Assembly: GCA_023145575.1 (NCBI GenBank) | Contig: JAGLDN010000291.1 | Coordinates: forward strand, 1 to 19,367 | Direction of reading: 5' to 3' | DNA: 19,367 nucleotides | From: Psychromonas sp. | Lineage (GTDB): Bacteria > Pseudomonadota > Gammaproteobacteria > Enterobacterales > Psychromonadaceae | Part shown: positions 15,960 through 19,367 of the stretch, in pieces | How the letters are laid out: each line of letters opens with the position of its first letter | Numbering within the stretch: position 1 is the stretch's first letter | Made by a program: the position numbers and the translations under genes | The notes under the pieces: generated by a model | Told to the model about the DNA's origin: nothing | Seen by the model: the letters and a program-made list of their open reading frames with translations, nothing else | Database searches by the model: none

Positions 15960-15987
15960 ATTATACTGGGAATAAAATGTTCAGCAA
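15960..15987 (-). promoter_or_regulatory. Probable sigma-70 promoter for fabD-fabG
   Basis: On the minus strand TTGCTG (complement of 15982-15987) and TATAAT (complement of 15960-15965) are separated by 16 bp. They lie 65-92 bases before the fabD start in the fabH-fabD gap. Confidence 0.5.
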
Positions 15988-16093
15988 GGAAATTAGTCAA
16001 TGTTAAGAAATGTTGTTGGCGTCACATATCGATCACAAAGCAAAGACTTATTTTAACGTGCAAGGTTAGTTCGCTAATTTACTGTCATTTGCA

Positions 16094-17053
16094 TCACATA
16101 CGAATAAGGGCACATCCCCATACAAATCCGCCACCAAAAGCTTCAAGCAATACAAGTTGCCCTGGTTTTATCTTGCCTTCTCTTATTCCTTTGTCAAAAG
16201 CAAGTGGCACAGACGCCGCAGATGTATTACCTTGTAAATCTAGCGTTAATATCACTTGATCCATCGACATTCCAAGTTTTTTAGCGGTTGCCATAATAAT
16301 ACGCGCATTTGCTTGATGTGGCACTAACCAATCTAAATCAGAAGCTTGAATATTATTTTGTTTGAGTGTCTCGATAACGAGTTCACTGAGTTTATTAATA
16401 GCGACTTTAAATACTTCACTTCCCTTCATTGATAAATAAGCTTTGTTGAATGATTCAATATCACCATAAGCCACGTTTGGAAGTTTTAAAAGTTCGCCGT
16501 ATCGACCATCTGCATAAAGGGACGTTGAAAGAATACCTATATCGTCTGTCGCCTGAATGATAACAGCGGCTGCGCCGTCGCCAAATAAAATGATGGTTGA
16601 GCGATCTCCTGGTTCGCAAGTATGTGCGATACGATCAGCTCCAATGACAAGTATTGTTTTTGATGCGCCCGCTTTAATAAAGTTATCAGCCGTACTTAAT
16701 GCATAAATAAATCCTGCACATGCTGCTGCAATATCAAAAGCGGGAATGGTATGACAGCCTAAGTTTTCTTGAATTTCACATGCGGAAGACGGAAATGAAT
16801 TGTGATTAGTTGTCGTTGCAACAATAATTAAATCTAAATCATCTGCGGTAATATTGGCAGCTTTGATTGCATGTTCAGCAGCGTTTGTGGCCATATGAGC
16901 AATTGTTTCTTGCTCAGTAGAAATACGGCGTTCTTTAATCCCTGTTCGACTTGTTATCCACTCATCACTAGTGTCAACCATCTTTGTTAAATCATCATTT
17001 GTACGTATACAACTAGGTAAGTAACTGCCGGAACCTATAATTTTGCTATTCAT
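16094..17053 (-). CDS. fabH: 3-oxoacyl-[acyl-carrier-protein] synthase III
   Basis: FabH starts fatty acid chains by condensing acetyl-CoA (or other acyl-CoA) with malonyl-ACP. From the chosen start the protein has 319 residues, the usual length, with the triad C112 in AAACAGFIYAL, H246 in WLVPHQANARI and N276 in LQGNTSAASVPLAF. I chose ATG at 17051-17053 because MNSKIIGSGSYLP aligns with the known FabH N-terminus. A GTG at 17083 would add ten residues and overlap plsX by 14 bp without homology support. It follows plsX by 16 bp. After it the cluster has a 198-bp gap. Confidence 0.95.
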   Translation of the reverse strand: MNSKIIGSGSYLPSCIRTNDDLTKMVDTSDEWITSRTGIKERRISTEQETIAHMATNAAEHAIKAANITADDLDLIIVATTTNHNSFPSSACEIQENLGCHTIPAFDIAAACAGFIYALSTADNFIKAGASKTILVIGADRIAHTCEPGDRSTIILFGDGAAAVIIQATDDIGILSTSLYADGRYGELLKLPNVAYGDIESFNKAYLSMKGSEVFKVAINKLSELVIETLKQNNIQASDLDWLVPHQANARIIMATAKKLGMSMDQVILTLDLQGNTSAASVPLAFDKGIREGKIKPGQLVLLEAFGGGFVWGCALIRM

Positions 17054-17069
17054 GTTATTTAGAATCTCA

Positions 17070-18086
17070 TTAAAATAATGCACTTTCTAACGTTTTTGAA
17101 ATATACATTGGAATTTGCCATTGGATCTCTTTAATTGCTTGTTCAATGGCATACGAAAACGCAACTTCATTTGAACTACCATGACTTTTAATTACAATAC
17201 CACGTAAACCAATCAAACTTGCACCATTATACCTATCTGGTTGTAGGTGTTTAAATTGCTTTTTTAAAATTGGTTTGATTAACTTCCCGAGTATTTTGCT
17301 GTAAAAATTTTGATTGAACGCTTTGTGTAATTCCCCATGAAATACACGTTCCATACCTTCATAACTCTTTAATGCGATATTCCCGCTAAATCCATCCGTA
17401 ACAACTACATCTGCTTTATTAGAAAATAATTCATCTGCTTCAATAAAACCAATATAATTGATACAATTAGCATCTGTTAATAGCTGTGCGCTATGTGTAA
17501 GTTTATCGTTGCCTTTTTTGTTTTCTTTGCCAATATTAAGTAATGCAACTCTTGGAGATGAAATTTGCTCAACTGCGCCACACAAAGCACTGCCCATAAT
17601 TGCAAAATTAAAGAGTATAGCACTATCACATTGTAAATTAGCCCCTAAATCAAGCAAATAAACGGATCCCGATTGACTATTTGGCATCGCAGAAACCAAA
17701 GCAGGTCGTGTTAATCCATCAACCATTTTCAAGGTCTTTTTAGCAAGCAACATAAGAGCACCTGTATTTCCGGCACTTACACATGCATCCGCTTTGCCAT
17801 TTTTAACGAGATCAAGGACAACTTGCATTGACGTGTCTTTGGCGTGTCTTATAACATGTATCGGATCGTCTTGCATTTTAATAAACGTATCAGCATTCAT
17901 CAACGTTAGTCTAGGATGCTGTTCTAAATGGTAGCACTTGACTAAATTTAAAAGTTTTTTATTATCGCCAACAACAATAAGATATAAATCAGGGTATTTT
18001 GTCAGTATATTTTTAGCTGCTTTTATGGAAACATGAGGACCGAGATCTCCCCCCATGGCATCAAGTGCAATAATAAACTTTTTCAA
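17070..18086 (-). CDS. plsX: Phosphate acyltransferase PlsX
   Basis: PlsX is a peripheral enzyme making acyl-phosphate from acyl-ACP, which PlsY then uses to acylate glycerol-3-phosphate. Signatures are IIALDAMGGDLGP at the N-terminus, CVSAGNTGALMLLAKK, VYLLDLGAN and VVTDGFSGNIALKSYEGM. I favour a TTG start at 18084-18086. It has AGGG 5-6 bases upstream, begins just after rpmF, and gives MKKFIIALD, matching the E. coli start in length. An in-frame ATG at 18129-18131 would add 15 residues but lies inside rpmF by 38 bp and has no Shine-Dalgarno. The length is then 338 residues, typical. The rpmF-plsX-fabH order is conserved. Confidence 0.94.
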   Translation of the reverse strand: MKKFIIALDAMGGDLGPHVSIKAAKNILTKYPDLYLIVVGDNKKLLNLVKCYHLEQHPRLTLMNADTFIKMQDDPIHVIRHAKDTSMQVVLDLVKNGKADACVSAGNTGALMLLAKKTLKMVDGLTRPALVSAMPNSQSGSVYLLDLGANLQCDSAILFNFAIMGSALCGAVEQISSPRVALLNIGKENKKGNDKLTHSAQLLTDANCINYIGFIEADELFSNKADVVVTDGFSGNIALKSYEGMERVFHGELHKAFNQNFYSKILGKLIKPILKKQFKHLQPDRYNGASLIGLRGIVIKSHGSSNEVAFSYAIEQAIKEIQWQIPMYISKTLESALF

Positions 18087-18093
18087 GCCAACC

Positions 18094-18267
18094 CTAAAGT
18101 TCGATGACTTGTTTACCTTTATAGAATCCATCAGCAGTCATATGATGACGACGGTGAGTTTCACCAGACGCAGTATCAACAGTAAGTTGCGCTGGCGCAG
18201 TTAGTGCATCATGTGAACGCCGCATGCCACGCTTTGAACGTGATTTTCGACTTTTTTGTACAGCCAT
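18094..18267 (-). CDS. rpmF: 50S ribosomal protein L32
   Basis: L32 is a small basic protein of the large ribosomal subunit. The 57-residue frame begins MAVQKSRKSRSKRGMRRSHD, the invariant opening of bacterial L32, and ends GETHRRHHMTADGFYKGKQV plus four residues. It lacks the Cys residues of zinc-binding L32 versions, as is usual in gammaproteobacteria. AGGAG lies 7 bases before the ATG. It lies 18 bp after yceD and 7 bp before the preferred plsX start, in the conserved yceD-rpmF-plsX order. Confidence 0.97.
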   Translation of the reverse strand: MAVQKSRKSRSKRGMRRSHDALTAPAQLTVDTASGETHRRHHMTADGFYKGKQVIEL

Positions 18268-18285
18268 TTTAAAACTCCTATTTGT

Positions 18286-18810
18286 TTATCTGTGCTTTAG
18301 TTTAATTAAAGCCTCAAATGGGTTGAGATGTTGTTGTTCTTCATTTTCAAGATGACCGAAAGTTGATTCATAATCACTTTGAAGACAATCTTCAATTGCG
18401 TGTTTTGCAATCTGAGGTAGACTAAGTATCAGTTCATCTTCAACGATGTCGTGAAGATTTATCTCTTCATTTCCATCATAATAAATGGCTTCATAGACGT
18501 CTGGTAATTTATGTTCTTGTTCTTGGTTATGAACAGGGCAATAAGTAAATTTAGCTTCACACTGATAAATCATCGGCTCATTGCAACGTTGACAAGTGAC
18601 TTCTACCGCGACTTTCGCGCTGCCACGAAAAATCCTCAGCTTTTGCTGATCTATTTCAAATAAAAACTGTGTGTCTATATCAGCCAGAATGCTGTTTGTT
18701 GATCTTGCTAATCTTTTCATTAAGTTTTTAGAGATTTTACAATCTAATTTTAAATCTTTTTGAGCAGATTTTATTGGGTCAACAGATATTGGTAATTTAA
18801 CTTTCTCCAT
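18286..18810 (-). CDS. yceD: YceD/DUF177 family protein (23S rRNA accumulation protein)
   Basis: The family is linked to 23S rRNA synthesis or stability and is nearly always encoded before rpmF. The 174-residue protein shows the family's zinc-ribbon-like CQRC (C73, C76) after a beta-rich N-terminal half, and the conserved acidic stretch EINLHDIVEDELILSLPQ at 116-133, followed by a charged tail. A second Cys pair is only partly visible (C84, C91). Its molecular mechanism is not settled. It is the first gene of the lipid cluster here. AGGA lies a rather distant 13 bases before the ATG, and no strong promoter was recognised upstream. Confidence 0.9.
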   Translation of the reverse strand: MEKVKLPISVDPIKSAQKDLKLDCKISKNLMKRLARSTNSILADIDTQFLFEIDQQKLRIFRGSAKVAVEVTCQRCNEPMIYQCEAKFTYCPVHNQEQEHKLPDVYEAIYYDGNEEINLHDIVEDELILSLPQIAKHAIEDCLQSDYESTFGHLENEEQQHLNPFEALIKLKHR

Positions 18811-18904
18811 GAAACATAATAATATCCTGTGACAAACCGATAGTCAAAGAAAAAACGATAAAAACATACAATTAAGATTTTATTGTTATATTTTCAATAT
18901 AATA
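18811..18904. other. Upstream region of the yceD-rpmF-plsX-fab cluster
   Basis: This very AT-rich 94 bp must hold, or follow, the promoter of the cluster. TTGAAA on the minus strand near 18890 is a possible -35, but the -10 is poor. No gene is present. Confidence 0.3.
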
Positions 18905-19299
18905 TATAGCGATGTTACTCTAAGTTGAACGTCAGAATGGAAAATGAGCCTTAATTATAGGCATACAATCTATAGGCATAAAATCGCCCACGATGATTCA
19001 CTGCGTTCATCACTTTTAGGTCGAATTTAAATAATTAATTTAATTGTTAAGTAGTTTTGTATATTGAGATGTTATAATTTCTCTAATCGGTGAAAGTTGT
19101 CTTTACGTAGGAACGTGAACTAAAAACAACCTAGGTTTAAATAATTTAAAAGGCAGTAACAAATCAATAATTGGCATATTTCCGCCAATTCGGTAGAAAA
19201 ACATGTAGCTCAAATAACCTTTAAAATATCTAATGCTTCGTCTCATTCTTTATTATCGAGTTCGTGGTTGATATTGCATCTTTACGTCACATGGGTATA
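18905..19299. repeat. Diverged inverted-repeat element (MITE-like), copy 6
   Basis: The right end CATCTTTACGTCACATGGGTATA (19277-19299) is an almost perfect family terminus. The left end TATAGCGATGTTACT at 18905 matches the other end type with several changes. Between them GTTCATCACTTTTAGG near 19012 and GATGTTATAATTTCTCTAAT near 19068 match interior stretches of copy 3 in the same order. The right half contains extra DNA compared with copy 3. No gene is visible. Confidence 0.5.
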
Positions 19300-19348
19300 T
19301 ACACGTAACATATAAAAGCACTTTATTTAGTCGAAAGCTCGGACACTA

Positions 19349-19367
19349 GGGGCTGTTGATCTTTGTT
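19349..19367. mobile_element. Possible insertion-sequence end at the window edge
   Basis: GGGGCTGTTGATCTTTGTT resembles the outer ends of several insertion sequences that begin GGGG/CTGTTGA. The body would lie beyond the window, so this is only a hint. Confidence 0.2.

Noticed and set aside
446..19299. CRISPR array made of the recurring CCCATGTGACG motif
   Set aside because: Copies are kilobases apart, paired in inverted orientation and not regularly spaced; no cas gene is present.

Overview
The window is AT-rich DNA from a gammaproteobacterium, most likely a host-associated or intracellular-type lineage in the broad Legionellales or Thiotrichales range. This rests on the canonical gammaproteobacterial block yceD-rpmF-plsX-fabH-fabD-fabG-acpP-fabF-pabC-mltG-tmk-holB-tatD, on the yoaA-tsaB pair known from enterics, on the long Vibrio/Pseudomonas-type PurC, and on low GC with degraded mobile DNA between intact housekeeping genes. 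The genus cannot be named from sequence alone.

Layout. 1-741: relic of an IS66-type transposase with several frameshifts, cut off by a short inverted-repeat element. 742-1518 (minus): an Sfp-type phosphopantetheinyl transferase. 1802-5606 (plus): purC, yoaA (XPD/DinG-type helicase) and tsaB (tRNA t6A synthesis). 5607-7590: an orphan lipoprotein gene (minus) between two copies of a dispersed repeat. 7591-11876 (minus): pabC-mltG-tmk-holB-tatD, almost without gaps. 11877-12411: a non-coding gap with another repeat. 12412-18810 (minus): the fatty-acid and phospholipid cluster yceD-rpmF-plsX-fabH-fabD-fabG-acpP-fabF. 18811-19367: non-coding, with a further diverged repeat copy and possibly the edge of an insertion sequence.

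How the genes work together. FabD loads malonate on AcpP, FabH starts chains, FabG reduces and FabF elongates; PlsX passes the acyl chains to phospholipid synthesis. The Sfp-type transferase about 11 kb away could supply the phosphopantetheine arm of AcpP or of another carrier protein. Internal promoters before acpP and fabD and an intrinsic terminator between acpP and fabF suggest that AcpP is made in excess of its neighbours.

The most notable non-gene signal is a family of imperfect terminal-inverted-repeat elements (ends near TATACCCATGTGACGTAAA), about 88-509 bp long. At least six copies in various states of decay lie only between genes or inside the IS66 relic. They look like non-autonomous transposable elements (MITEs) with TA-flanked ends. 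One forms nearly all of the purC upstream region. I found no convincing new multi-gene system; the repeat family is the best candidate for something undescribed.
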